DNA of 64,000 nt from positions 26,351 to 90,350 of the forward strand of contig JAFWPH010000017.1 of assembly GCA_017509605.1 (NCBI GenBank), given 5' to 3'. This stretch comes from Bacteroidaceae bacterium. Its GTDB lineage: Bacteria; Bacteroidota; Bacteroidia; Bacteroidales; Bacteroidaceae. The notes beneath the pieces are model-generated. The model made no database searches. It was given only the letters and a program-made list of their open reading frames with translations, and was not told the DNA's origin. Shown here piece after piece: positions 53,374 through 61,586 of this stretch. Each line of letters starts with the position of its first letter. Position 1 is the first letter of the stretch. The position numbers were made by a program, and so were the translations under genes.

Positions 53374-54381
53374 TTATCTGAAAGTCTCCGACAGCCGCTT
53401 GATCTCCTGCTCAGGCTTCCCCTTACCATAAAGGATGTTATAGACCGACTCAAGAATAGGCATATAAACCTTGAAGCGCTTGTTGAGCTGCATCATGCAC
53501 TTCGTGCCATAGTAGCCCTCGGCTATCATCTCCATCTCCAACTGTGCGGTCTTCACACTGTAACCCTTGCCGATCATCGTGCCGAACACACGGTTGCGGG
53601 AGAAGTTGGAGTAGGTGGTCACCAACAGGTCACCCATATACACAGAGTTGATGATCTTGCGGTTGTCGCAAGGAACGGCTGTGTCGATGAAACGCTCCAT
53701 CTCCTCCAATGCGTTGGCATTGAGCACTGCCAGAAAGTTGTCGCCGTATTTCAGACCATGGCAGATGCCGGCGGCGATGGCATACACATTCTTCAACACA
53801 CTGGCATATTCTATACCTTCGATGTCTGTGCTGATAGAGGTCGTCACATTGCGCGACGACAGGATGTTGGCAACCAGACGAGCACGGTCCAAATCACGGC
53901 AACCCACTGTCAGGTAACATAGACGGTCCAAAGCCACTTCCTCAGCGTGTGACGGACCACCTATCGAAGCCACTTGGTTCTCGGGAACCTTGTAGGTCTG
54001 CTGGAAATAACGGGAGATGACAAGGTTGTCGTCGGGAACGATACCCTTGATAGCAGTCACCACAAACTTGTCCTTCAGATTGGTTTTCAACTTCTTGAGG
54101 TGGCTCTTCAAGTAGGGGGATGGGGTCACGAATATCAACGTGTCGGAGTTCTTCACCACGGCATTGATATCGGAGGAGAAATTGATGCGGCTGATGTCGA
54201 AATGAACACCTGTCAAGTAGGCGGGGTTGTGCCCTAACTCCTTGAACTCCGCTATGCGGTCATCACGGCGTATGTACCAGTTGATGCTTTCTTCGTGGTT
54301 CATGACGATTTTGGCTATGGCAGTTGCCCAACTGCCACCACCCATAATCGCCACTCGGCCACAACCTTCAAAATCCATCAT
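53374..54381 (-). CDS. gpsA: Glycerol-3-phosphate dehydrogenase [NAD(P)+]
   Basis: A 335-residue cytoplasmic enzyme reducing dihydroxyacetone phosphate to glycerol 3-phosphate for phospholipid synthesis. The nucleotide-binding loop is MGGGSWATAIAKI at the N terminus; FVTPSPYLKSHLKKLK, AIKGIVPDDNLVISRYFQ, SIGGPSHAEEVALDR and the catalytic region LKNVYAIAAGICHGLKYGDN (with the Lys) follow as in GpsA. Two ATGs adjoin at the start (54381 and 54378). It lies between lysS and pgi on the same strand. Confidence 0.95.
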   Translation of the reverse strand: MMDFEGCGRVAIMGGGSWATAIAKIVMNHEESINWYIRRDDRIAEFKELGHNPAYLTGVHFDISRINFSSDINAVVKNSDTLIFVTPSPYLKSHLKKLKTNLKDKFVVTAIKGIVPDDNLVISRYFQQTYKVPENQVASIGGPSHAEEVALDRLCYLTVGCRDLDRARLVANILSSRNVTTSISTDIEGIEYASVLKNVYAIAAGICHGLKYGDNFLAVLNANALEEMERFIDTAVPCDNRKIINSVYMGDLLVTTYSNFSRNRVFGTMIGKGYSVKTAQLEMEMIAEGYYGTKCMMQLNKRFKVYMPILESVYNILYGKGKPEQEIKRLSETFR

Positions 54382-54477
54382 ACCATTTCGGGTTTAATGA
54401 TCATCGCTGAATGAATGTGTAAGGATGTCTTTGACGAATCAAATGACATGGAAGACGCTGAAACCTCAGACTCCTCC

Positions 54478-56220
54478 TTAATCCACAGATTCTACAGAAA
54501 TCTTGTCAATAATTGACTTCAACTCATCAACACTCGGTTTGCGGATGTCGAGCTTGTACTTCTTCATCACCTCTCCAATCTGTTGCTGAATCTTCTGGGC
54601 ATTGCCTCCAGCTAAGTCACTGACCAGATTGTAGCCCACTTTCTGAAGAACGGGGACAATCTCCTCACTGAAACCGACGGCAACGTACTTCTCAACTGCG
54701 TCCTTGGGAACACGCTTCTCCGGACGCATCTGAGGGAACAACATAATCTCGCCGATGGCGAACTTGCCGGTCATCAACATCACAAGGCGGTCGATGCCGA
54801 TTCCGATGCCACTGGTTGGCGGCATGCCATATTGAAGGGCACGGAGGAAGTCATGGTCGATGACCATAGCCTCGTCGTCGCCTTTGGCTGCTAATTTCAT
54901 CTGATCGATGAAACGCTCCTCCTGGTCTATAGGGTCGTTCAACTCACTGTAGGCGTTGGCCAACTCCTTGCCATTGACCATCAACTCGAAACGCTCGGTC
55001 AAACCGGGCTTCGAACGGTGCATCTTCGTCAGAGGAGACATCTCCACGGGATAGTCGGTGATGAATGTGGGCTGGATGAACGTGCCTTCGGCGGTCTCAC
55101 CGAAAATCTCGTCAATCAATTTGCCTTTTCCCATCGTCTCAACACCCTCAATACCGAGTTTCACGGCTATCGCGCGAATCTCTTCCTCGCTCTTGCCTTC
55201 CAAGTCGTAACCGCTCTTCTCCTTGATGGCCTCGAGGATGGGCAGACGACGGTAAGGGGCCTTGAATGAGATGACCTGCCCGTCAATCTCTACCTCGGGC
55301 TTGCCGTTGACTGCTGTGCAAATCTCCTCCAGCATCTTCTCTGTGAACGACATCATCCAGTTGTAGTCCTTGTAACTCACATACAACTCCATGCACGTGA
55401 ACTCGGGGTTGTGGGTCTTGTCCATACCCTCGTTGCGGAAGTTCTTGCCTATCTCATACACGCCTTCAAAACCACCGACAATCAAACGCTTCAAATAGAG
55501 CTCAGTGGCGATACGCATATACATGTCCTGGTTCAGGGCGTTGAAGTGGGTGACGAACGGACGGGCACTGGCACCACCGGCGATGCTCTGAAGCACAGGA
55601 GTTTCCACCTCGGTATAACCGTTACGGTCGAGAATGTTGCGCAACGTACGGGTCACGATGGCACGCTTGAGGAAGATGTCTTTCACTCCTTCGTTCACTG
55701 CCAAATCCACATAACGCTGACGGTAACGCAGTTCAGGGTCGTCGAAACTGTCGTAAGCCACACCGTCTTTGTACTTCACAATAGGTAGTGGCTTCAGGCT
55801 CTTCGACAGCAATGTCATCTCTTTGGCGTGAACGCTGATCTCACCTGTCTGGGTGCGGAACACGAATCCTTTCACTCCAATGAAGTCACCAAGGTCAAGC
55901 AATTTCTTGAACACGGTGTTGTACAGCTCTTTGTCTTCATCGGGGCAAATGTCATCGCGGGTGATATAGACTTGGATTCGGCCTTTGGAGTCTTGCAACT
56001 CCACAAAGGAGGCCTTGCCCATGATACGGCGGCTCATGATACGTCCTGCCACACATACCTCACGCAATGGGGCATCGTCCTTGAATTCATTGACTATATC
56101 GGTCGAAAACGCATTGGTGGGATACGCTGCTGCAGGGTAAGGGTCTATGCCCATAGCACGCAACTGGTCGAGGTTGTTGCGGCGGTTAATCTCTTGTTCG
56201 CTTAATTCTAATATGTTCAT
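54478..56220 (-). CDS. lysS: Lysine-tRNA ligase (class II)
   Basis: A 580-residue cytoplasmic enzyme charging tRNA-Lys. An N-terminal OB-fold binds the anticodon (VCVAGRIMSRRIMGKASFVELQD, about 55-80). The class II core shows motif 1 (FLKRAIVTRTLRNILD...VETPVL), motif 2 (FRNEGMDKTHNPEFTCMELY) and motif 3 (GIGIGIDRLVMLMTG). After the usual end (IMLFPQMRPE) there is an extra ~75-residue helical tail, typical of Bacteroidota LysS and absent from E. coli. First gene of the probable lysS-gpsA-pgi unit. Confidence 0.97.
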   Translation of the reverse strand: MNILELSEQEINRRNNLDQLRAMGIDPYPAAAYPTNAFSTDIVNEFKDDAPLREVCVAGRIMSRRIMGKASFVELQDSKGRIQVYITRDDICPDEDKELYNTVFKKLLDLGDFIGVKGFVFRTQTGEISVHAKEMTLLSKSLKPLPIVKYKDGVAYDSFDDPELRYRQRYVDLAVNEGVKDIFLKRAIVTRTLRNILDRNGYTEVETPVLQSIAGGASARPFVTHFNALNQDMYMRIATELYLKRLIVGGFEGVYEIGKNFRNEGMDKTHNPEFTCMELYVSYKDYNWMMSFTEKMLEEICTAVNGKPEVEIDGQVISFKAPYRRLPILEAIKEKSGYDLEGKSEEEIRAIAVKLGIEGVETMGKGKLIDEIFGETAEGTFIQPTFITDYPVEMSPLTKMHRSKPGLTERFELMVNGKELANAYSELNDPIDQEERFIDQMKLAAKGDDEAMVIDHDFLRALQYGMPPTSGIGIGIDRLVMLMTGKFAIGEIMLFPQMRPEKRVPKDAVEKYVAVGFSEEIVPVLQKVGYNLVSDLAGGNAQKIQQQIGEVMKKYKLDIRKPSVDELKSIIDKISVESVD

Positions 56221-56293
56221 ATCTGGATAGGTTGAATGTGGAATAAAAGGATGCTTTTTAACAAATACTTGTACACCACATTGAAAACAAATG

Positions 56294-56301
56294 CAAAGTT
56301 A
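56294..56301 (-). promoter_or_regulatory. -7 box of lysS
   Basis: Minus-strand TAACTTTG, 73 bases before the lysS start; no convincing -33 element at the proper distance. Confidence 0.5.
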
Positions 56302-56382
56302 GCCTTTTTTTTACAATTAACAGCCCTATTTCCTTATTTTGTTACATGGATTCAAAAAACTCAGAAAAAAACACGATGAAAA

Positions 56383-56413
56383 TTTGGGAACTCGAATAAA
56401 TATTATAACTTTG
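56383..56413 (+). promoter_or_regulatory. Promoter of tRNA-Val
   Basis: TTTG at 56383-56386 and TAACTTTG at 56406-56413 with exactly 19 bases between: a full consensus promoter, 17 bases before the tRNA. Confidence 0.88.
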
Positions 56414-56430
56414 CACCCGAAAAATGAAAT

Positions 56431-56505
56431 AGGGGCGTAGCCCAGCTGGTTTAGAGCGCTGCAGTCACATTGCAGAGGTCATCGGTTCGAACCCGATCGT
56501 CCCTA
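56431..56505 (+). tRNA. tRNA-Val (CAC)
   Basis: A 75-base cloverleaf: acceptor AGGGGCG/CGTCCCT with discriminator A, anticodon stem CTGCA/TGCAG with loop GTCACAT and anticodon CAC at 56466-56468, T arm ATCGG-TTCGAAC-CCGAT. It reads GUG codons. The D stem (GCCC/GAGC) has one C-A mismatch and the loop begins with G, both slightly unusual. CCA is not encoded. A terminator follows. Confidence 0.93.
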
Positions 56506-56513
56506 CCGCGGAG

Positions 56514-56540
56514 AAGGAGCATCTTTGGTGCTCCTTTTTT
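56514..56540 (+). terminator. Terminator of tRNA-Val
   Basis: AAGGAGCA pairs with TGCTCCTT across TCTTTGG, followed by TTTT. Confidence 0.92.
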
Positions 56541-56606
56541 GATAAAAGACCTTGTCTGCCCCGTGTACCGTATGTGGCGTAAGGCATGCTCAAAGATAAT
56601 TAAGAA

Positions 56607-58580
56607 ATGCTATCAGTAGAAAATCTCGGTGTGGAGTTCAGTGCGGTCCCGCTTTTCAGCGGGGCAAGTTTCGTCGTCAATCCTGGCGACAAGATAGCGC
56701 TTGTGGGCAAGAACGGAGCCGGAAAATCTACACTCTTAAAAATCATTGCCGGGCAACAGAACCCTACTACAGGTACGGTCGCTCGACAGAAGGATTGCAC
56801 CGTGGCCTACTTGCCACAGGTGATGGTCATCAGCGACAACAAAACCGTGATAGAGGAAGCCGAGACAGCTTTCGCTCATATCAAGGACATGCAGCAAAGG
56901 CTCGACGAACTCAACCGTCAGATGATGCAAAGGACAGACTATGAGTCAGAGGATTACATGGCCTTGGTCGATAGGTACACGCACCTCAGCGAACGTTTCA
57001 ACATGATGGGCGGACAAAACTACAGGGCGGAACTCGAACGTACATTGCAGGGTTTGGGATTCTCACGCGATGACTTCAACCGACCTACCTCTGAATTCAG
57101 TGGAGGATGGCGCATGCGCGTCGAACTGGCCAAACTGCTCCTGATGCATCCGGACTTGCTGCTGCTCGACGAGCCGACAAACCACCTCGACATCGGTTCT
57201 ATTCAATGGATTGAGCAGTTCCTCGCAACAAGAGCCAACGCCGTTATTCTCGTCAGCCACGACCGTGCTTTCATCAATAACGTGACTAACAGGACCATTG
57301 AGATATCGTGTGGCAGAATCAACGACTACAAGGTGAAGTATGATGAGTATGTTGCGCTCCGCGAACAGAGACATGAGCAACAGATGAGGGCATACGAGAA
57401 CCAGCAGAAGGAGATAGCTGAAATCAAGGACTTCATTGAGCGATTCCGATACAAACCCACCAAGTCCAATCAGGTGCAGAGCCGAATCAAACAACTGGAA
57501 CGTATTGTACCTGTTGAGGTGGACGAGGTGGACAACTCATCAATGCACCTCAAATTCCCGCCTTGCCTCCGCTCTGGAGACTATCCCCTCATCTGCGACG
57601 GGGTGGGGAAGTACTACGGCGAGCATCTCGTTTTCCATGATGTCAACCTGACCATCAAACGAGGAGAAAAGGTGGCTTTCGTGGGAAACAATGGAGAGGG
57701 TAAATCCACCCTTGTCAAGTGCATTATGGGAGAGATACCATTCGAGGGACAACTCAAGGTGGGACATAACGTGCAAATCGGCTATTTCGCGCAGAACCAA
57801 GCCCAACTGCTCGACGACAACATCACCGTCTTCGACACCATCGACCATGTCGCGCGAGGTGATATGCGACTGAAAATTAGGGATATACTTGGAGCGTTCA
57901 TGTTCGGCGGTGAGGCTGGAGACAAGTTCGTCAAGGTGCTCTCCGGTGGGGAGAGAAGTCGATTGGCCATGATACGCCTCTTGCTTGAACCAGTCAACTT
58001 CCTCATTCTCGACGAGCCGACCAATCACCTTGATATGCGGTCCAAGGATGTGCTCAAAGAGGCTATACGTGACTTCGACGGAACGGTCATCGTCGTCAGC
58101 CACGACCGAGACTTCCTCGACGGACTGGTGGAGAAAGTGTTTGAGTTCGGTGGAGGATTGGTACGTGAACACATCGGCGGCATCTACGACTTCCTTCAGA
58201 AAAAACAAATAGAGTCGCTCGACCAACTGCAGACCACGATGTCGTCGTCTGGCAGCCCTTCTGCCGGCAACAACACACCCGCGAATACGGGTACAGCGAC
58301 AACTGAATCTCCAACCGCTGGCAAGCAGTCGTACATCCAAAAGAAAGAACGGGCAAGGATACTACGCAAACTGGAAAAGGCTGTCGAAGACTGCGAGAAA
58401 CGTGTCACCGAACTGGAGGAAAGCATAGCCGCCATCGAGGCCGAACTCTCCACACCTGAGGGCGCGCAGCAGGCGGAACTGTTCACACGCCATGCCGAAC
58501 TCAAGTCCCGCCTCTCTCAAGCAGAGGATGAATGGGAGCAGGCCATGACCACCCTCGACGAGGCACAATCCGAAGAATAG
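56607..58580 (+). CDS. ABC-F family ATPase (ribosome-associated type)
   Basis: A 657-residue soluble protein with two ATPase domains and no membrane part, the plan of ABC-F translation factors. Domain 1: Walker A GKNGAGKST (about 34-42), signature FSGGWRMRVELAKLL, Walker B LLLLDEPTNHLD. A helical linker (about 245-300; RYKPTKSNQVQSRIKQLERI) is the part that reaches into the ribosome. Domain 2: Walker A GNNGEGKST, signature LSGGERSRLAMIRLL, LILDEPTNHLD. A Ser/Thr/Ala-rich linker and a C-terminal coiled coil (about 575-655) follow, as in Uup and YheS-like members. Catalytic Glu residues are intact in both sites. It may resolve stalled ribosomes; antibiotic resistance is not indicated by sequence. 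Confidence 0.93.
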   Translation: MLSVENLGVEFSAVPLFSGASFVVNPGDKIALVGKNGAGKSTLLKIIAGQQNPTTGTVARQKDCTVAYLPQVMVISDNKTVIEEAETAFAHIKDMQQRLDELNRQMMQRTDYESEDYMALVDRYTHLSERFNMMGGQNYRAELERTLQGLGFSRDDFNRPTSEFSGGWRMRVELAKLLLMHPDLLLLDEPTNHLDIGSIQWIEQFLATRANAVILVSHDRAFINNVTNRTIEISCGRINDYKVKYDEYVALREQRHEQQMRAYENQQKEIAEIKDFIERFRYKPTKSNQVQSRIKQLERIVPVEVDEVDNSSMHLKFPPCLRSGDYPLICDGVGKYYGEHLVFHDVNLTIKRGEKVAFVGNNGEGKSTLVKCIMGEIPFEGQLKVGHNVQIGYFAQNQAQLLDDNITVFDTIDHVARGDMRLKIRDILGAFMFGGEAGDKFVKVLSGGERSRLAMIRLLLEPVNFLILDEPTNHLDMRSKDVLKEAIRDFDGTVIVVSHDRDFLDGLVEKVFEFGGGLVREHIGGIYDFLQKKQIESLDQLQTTMSSSGSPSAGNNTPANTGTATTESPTAGKQSYIQKKERARILRKLEKAVEDCEKRVTELEESIAAIEAELSTPEGAQQAELFTRHAELKSRLSQAEDEWEQAMTTLDEAQSEE

Positions 58581-58677
58581 TTTTTCCTCTTTACCCATCC
58601 CGTCTCTGGCGTCTATTGCTTCTGTCAGCATTTTAACGACTAACGCAATGATCAATAACTCAATAAAAACAATTACA

Positions 58678-60708
58678 ATGAAAAAACTCTTAATCATTTC
58701 CGCTATGATGGCAACATCTATCGCTGCCAGTGCCCAAGGACAAGGCATCGGCATCCATCTGGAGAACATGAATCCTGCGGTTGACCCGGGAACAGATTTC
58801 TATCAGTATGCCTGCGGAGGATGGATTGCCAACAATCCACTCGCTCCCGAGTACTCACGTTTCGGAAGTTTCGACATGGTGTCGGAGAACAACCGCAAGC
58901 AAATACGAGAACTCATCGAGGGACTGGCTGCCACTCAGCATGAGAAAGGTTCTGTCGCTCAGAAAATCGGCGACCTCTACGCCATGATGATGGACTCCGT
59001 CAAACAGAACAAGGAGGGTGTGAAACCGATTCTCGCTGACCTCAAGGCCATCGAGGACATCAACGACCGGGATGCCCTGAAAAAACACCTCGTGGCTACA
59101 TCCATCACTTCCGGACGACTGCCTTTCGGCATGTACCTCGAAGCGGATATGATGGACAGCAAGAACAACATGCTGCAGTTCGCTCAGAGCGGACTCTCAC
59201 TCGGACAGAAGGATTACTACCTCAACGACGATGAGGCTACCGTCAAAATCCGTGAGGCTTTCAAGAAACATGTGGTCAACTTCTTCAAACTCGTTGGCTA
59301 CAGCGAAACAGTGGCGACTCAGAAGATGAACAACATCATGGAACTGGAGACTCGTTTGGCTAAGGCACACAAGAGCCGTGTGGAACTGCGCGACCCTGCA
59401 TCCAACTACCACAAGATGACCTACGATGAATTGAAGAAACAGTACCAGGGCATCGACTGGGACGAGCTCTGCCGCGTGAACTTCATGGATCCCGCTCTTG
59501 TGGGAAATGTGTCTGTCGGACAGTTGGAAGCCATGAAGGAGGGCATCGACATCCTCAACGACGCTCCTCTCCAGCAGATCAAGGACTGGGCGCAGTTCTC
59601 CATCATCAGTGGGGCGGCTTCCATCTTGGGCGACGAGATGTACGCTGAGTCGTTTGACTTCAACGGAAGGGTGATGTCGGGACGTAAGGAGCAGCAACCA
59701 CGTTGGAAACGTTCAGTGAATGCTGTCAACGGTGTACTCGGAGAGGCTGTCGGACAAATGTACGTGGAGAAGTATTTCCCGCCAGAGAACAAGATCCGAA
59801 TGATGGCCTTGGTGAAGAACCTTCAGATTGCGCTCGCACAACGCATCGACGCACAGGAGTGGATGAGCGACAGCACCAAGCAGTACGCCAAGGAGAAACT
59901 CTCCACCTTCTATGTGAAGATCGGTTATCCCGACAAGTGGCGCGACTATTCCGCACTTTCCATCGACCCGCAACTCTCCCTTTACGAGAACATGAAGGCC
60001 GTGTCCATCTGGGCTTCCAAGGACGAGGCAGCACGCAAGTTCAACAAACCCGTCGATCGTGACGAGTGGTACATGACACCGCAGACTGTCAACGCATACT
60101 ATAACCCCACAACCAACGAAATTTGCTTCCCCGCTGGCATTCTCCAGTATCCCTTCTTTGACATGAGCGCCGACGATGCTTTCAACTACGGTGCCATCGG
60201 TGTCGTCATCGGACATGAGATGACACACGGATTCGACGACCAGGGACGACAGTTCGACAAGGACGGCAACTTCCGCGACTGGTGGGCACAGGGAGATGGC
60301 GACAAGTTTAAGGAACGCGCCAAAGTGATGTCGGACTTCTTCGACAACATCAAGGTCTTGCCTGACCTTAATGCCAACGGCTCACTCACTCTCGGAGAGA
60401 ACCTCGCCGACCACGGAGGACTACAAGTGGCCTACGCCGCTTTCAAGAACGCTACACAAAGCCATCCACTTAAGAAAGTGGAGGGCTTCACTCCCGAGCA
60501 GCGCTTCTTCCTCGCATACGCCAATGTCTGGGCACAGAACATCACCACAGAGGAAATACGCAACCTCACCAACCGCGACCCTCATGCACTTGGAGAATGG
60601 CGCGTCAACGGAGCATTGCCTCATATCGATGCCTGGTACGATGCCTTTGGCATCAAGAAGGATGCGAAACTCTTCGTGCCCAAGAAGGACAGGGTCACCA
60701 TCTGGTAA
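58678..60708 (+). CDS. Secreted M13 family metallopeptidase (PepO/neprilysin-like)
   Basis: A 676-residue exported zinc endopeptidase acting on small peptides. The start at 58678 gives the signal peptide MKKLLIISAMMATSIAASA (cut at AQG); an upstream frame from 58648 adds ten residues and is less likely. The N-terminal M13 domain (GTDFYQYACGGWIANNPL) is followed by the catalytic part: NAYYNPTTNEICFPAGILQ, zinc site HEMTH (His513 and His517) and the third ligand Glu574 in ENLADHGG. The C terminus has the substrate-site WRVNGALPHIDAWYDAF and ends DRVTIW, the typical M13 ending. Probably periplasmic or surface-exposed. No operon partner. Confidence 0.96.
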   Translation: MKKLLIISAMMATSIAASAQGQGIGIHLENMNPAVDPGTDFYQYACGGWIANNPLAPEYSRFGSFDMVSENNRKQIRELIEGLAATQHEKGSVAQKIGDLYAMMMDSVKQNKEGVKPILADLKAIEDINDRDALKKHLVATSITSGRLPFGMYLEADMMDSKNNMLQFAQSGLSLGQKDYYLNDDEATVKIREAFKKHVVNFFKLVGYSETVATQKMNNIMELETRLAKAHKSRVELRDPASNYHKMTYDELKKQYQGIDWDELCRVNFMDPALVGNVSVGQLEAMKEGIDILNDAPLQQIKDWAQFSIISGAASILGDEMYAESFDFNGRVMSGRKEQQPRWKRSVNAVNGVLGEAVGQMYVEKYFPPENKIRMMALVKNLQIALAQRIDAQEWMSDSTKQYAKEKLSTFYVKIGYPDKWRDYSALSIDPQLSLYENMKAVSIWASKDEAARKFNKPVDRDEWYMTPQTVNAYYNPTTNEICFPAGILQYPFFDMSADDAFNYGAIGVVIGHEMTHGFDDQGRQFDKDGNFRDWWAQGDGDKFKERAKVMSDFFDNIKVLPDLNANGSLTLGENLADHGGLQVAYAAFKNATQSHPLKKVEGFTPEQRFFLAYANVWAQNITTEEIRNLTNRDPHALGEWRVNGALPHIDAWYDAFGIKKDAKLFVPKKDRVTIW

Positions 60709-60749
60709 CGATTCTTCCTTCAACCTTTTAATTTATTGATTGTCAAAGC

Positions 60750-60778
60750 AAAAGGTCATGGCTCGTCCATGGCCTTTT
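60750..60778 (+). terminator. Terminator after the M13 peptidase gene
   Basis: AAAAGGTCATGG pairs with CCATGGCCTTTT (one G-T pair) across a 5-base loop, followed by a short T-run. Confidence 0.85.
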
Positions 60779-60840
60779 GTCGTTTTCTATGGCCTCAAAT
60801 AATGCCGATTTCTTAATTAATGTTAAAATACTTCATTTTC

Positions 60841-60867
60841 TTAGTACTATGTATTGCAAGGTACTAA
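60841..60867. promoter_or_regulatory. Inverted repeat over the -33 element of the PspC-PadR operon
   Basis: TTAGTAC and GTACTAA form a perfect 7-bp inverted repeat with a 13-base gap that includes the -33 element. Such a site is well placed for the PadR repressor encoded in the same operon. The link to PadR is inferred from position. Confidence 0.5.
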
Positions 60868-60884
60868 ATATGTTTATATCTTTG
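60853..60884 (+). promoter_or_regulatory. Promoter of the PspC-PadR-PspC operon
   Basis: ATTG at 60853-60856 and TATCTTTG at 60877-60884 are 20 bases apart. The -7 box is a full match; the -33 box matches at TTG. A ~100-base leader follows. Confidence 0.72.
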
Positions 60885-60989
60885 CAAGCGAAACGGGACG
60901 TATCCGGCCGGTACGAATCGCTTCAACCCGTTCTCGTGAGACGGGATCATCTGAACAAAAACGTATAACAAATTAAACAAATCATCATT

Positions 60990-61184
60990 ATGGAACAGAA
61001 AAGATTATATCGCTCTACTACAAGCAAAGTGCTTGGTGGCGTTTGTGGAGGTGTTGCAGAATATTTCGACGTGGATCCTACTCTCGTACGCATCGCTTAT
61101 CTCCTTTTGGAGTTCTGCACCGCTTTCTTCCCCGGTATCCTCTTGTACATCATCTGCTGGATCATCGTTCCTGAGAAGAAATAG
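60990..61184 (+). CDS. Small PspC-domain membrane protein
   Basis: A 64-residue protein that is essentially one PspC domain: a cytoplasmic start (RLYRSTTSKVLGGVCGGVAEYF), DVDPTLVRIAYLLLEF, and a membrane helix (about 41-60, FFPGILLYIICWIIVPEKK). PspC proteins act in envelope stress sensing in enterobacteria; in Bacteroidota they commonly sit beside a PadR regulator, as here. It is first in an operon with padR (43 bases) and a large PspC protein (18 bases further). Confidence 0.93.
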   Translation: MEQKRLYRSTTSKVLGGVCGGVAEYFDVDPTLVRIAYLLLEFCTAFFPGILLYIICWIIVPEKK

Positions 61185-61226
61185 TCGGAACGCTCTTTTG
61201 TGGTTCAACTAAATACAAGCTATCCT

Positions 61227-61568
61227 ATGAATGTTGACAATGCTAAATCACAAATGAGGAAGGGTATGCTCGAATACTGCATCATGCTGTTGCTGCGCGA
61301 CCAGACTTGCTACGTCTCCGACATCATACAGCAACTCAAGGAGGCACAGCTCATCGTCATGGAAGGCACACTTTACCCTTTGCTCACTCGACTCAAAAAC
61401 GACGGACTGCTATCCTACGAATGGAAAGAAAGCACACAAGGACCGCCTCGAAAGTACTATATGCTCACCAACCAAGGACAAATCGTGCTCCTGCAGCTCG
61501 ACGAGGCCTGGGGAGAAATCGAAAACACCGTAAGTCTTCTCAGAGTTAAGAAAATCACCAACAATTGA
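61227..61568 (+). CDS. PadR family transcriptional regulator
   Basis: A 113-residue winged-helix repressor. The N-terminal DNA-binding domain reads MLEYCIMLLLRDQTCYVSDI, then VMEGTLYPLLTRLKNDGLLS, and GPPRKYYMLTNQGQ marks the wing; a short C-terminal helix (about 85-105) would dimerise. An upstream in-frame start at 61200 adds nine residues not typical of the family; 61227 (MNVDNAKSQMRKG) is preferred. It likely regulates its own operon through the inverted repeat at 60841-60867. The inducer is unknown. Confidence 0.92.
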   Translation: MNVDNAKSQMRKGMLEYCIMLLLRDQTCYVSDIIQQLKEAQLIVMEGTLYPLLTRLKNDGLLSYEWKESTQGPPRKYYMLTNQGQIVLLQLDEAWGEIENTVSLLRVKKITNN

Positions 61569-61586
61569 CCTTATTGTATTGAAGAA

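Noticed and set aside
56607..58580. ABC-F protein as an antibiotic resistance factor
   Set aside because: The sequence shows a general Uup/YheS-like layout with a C-terminal coiled coil; nothing specific to resistance-type members was recognised.
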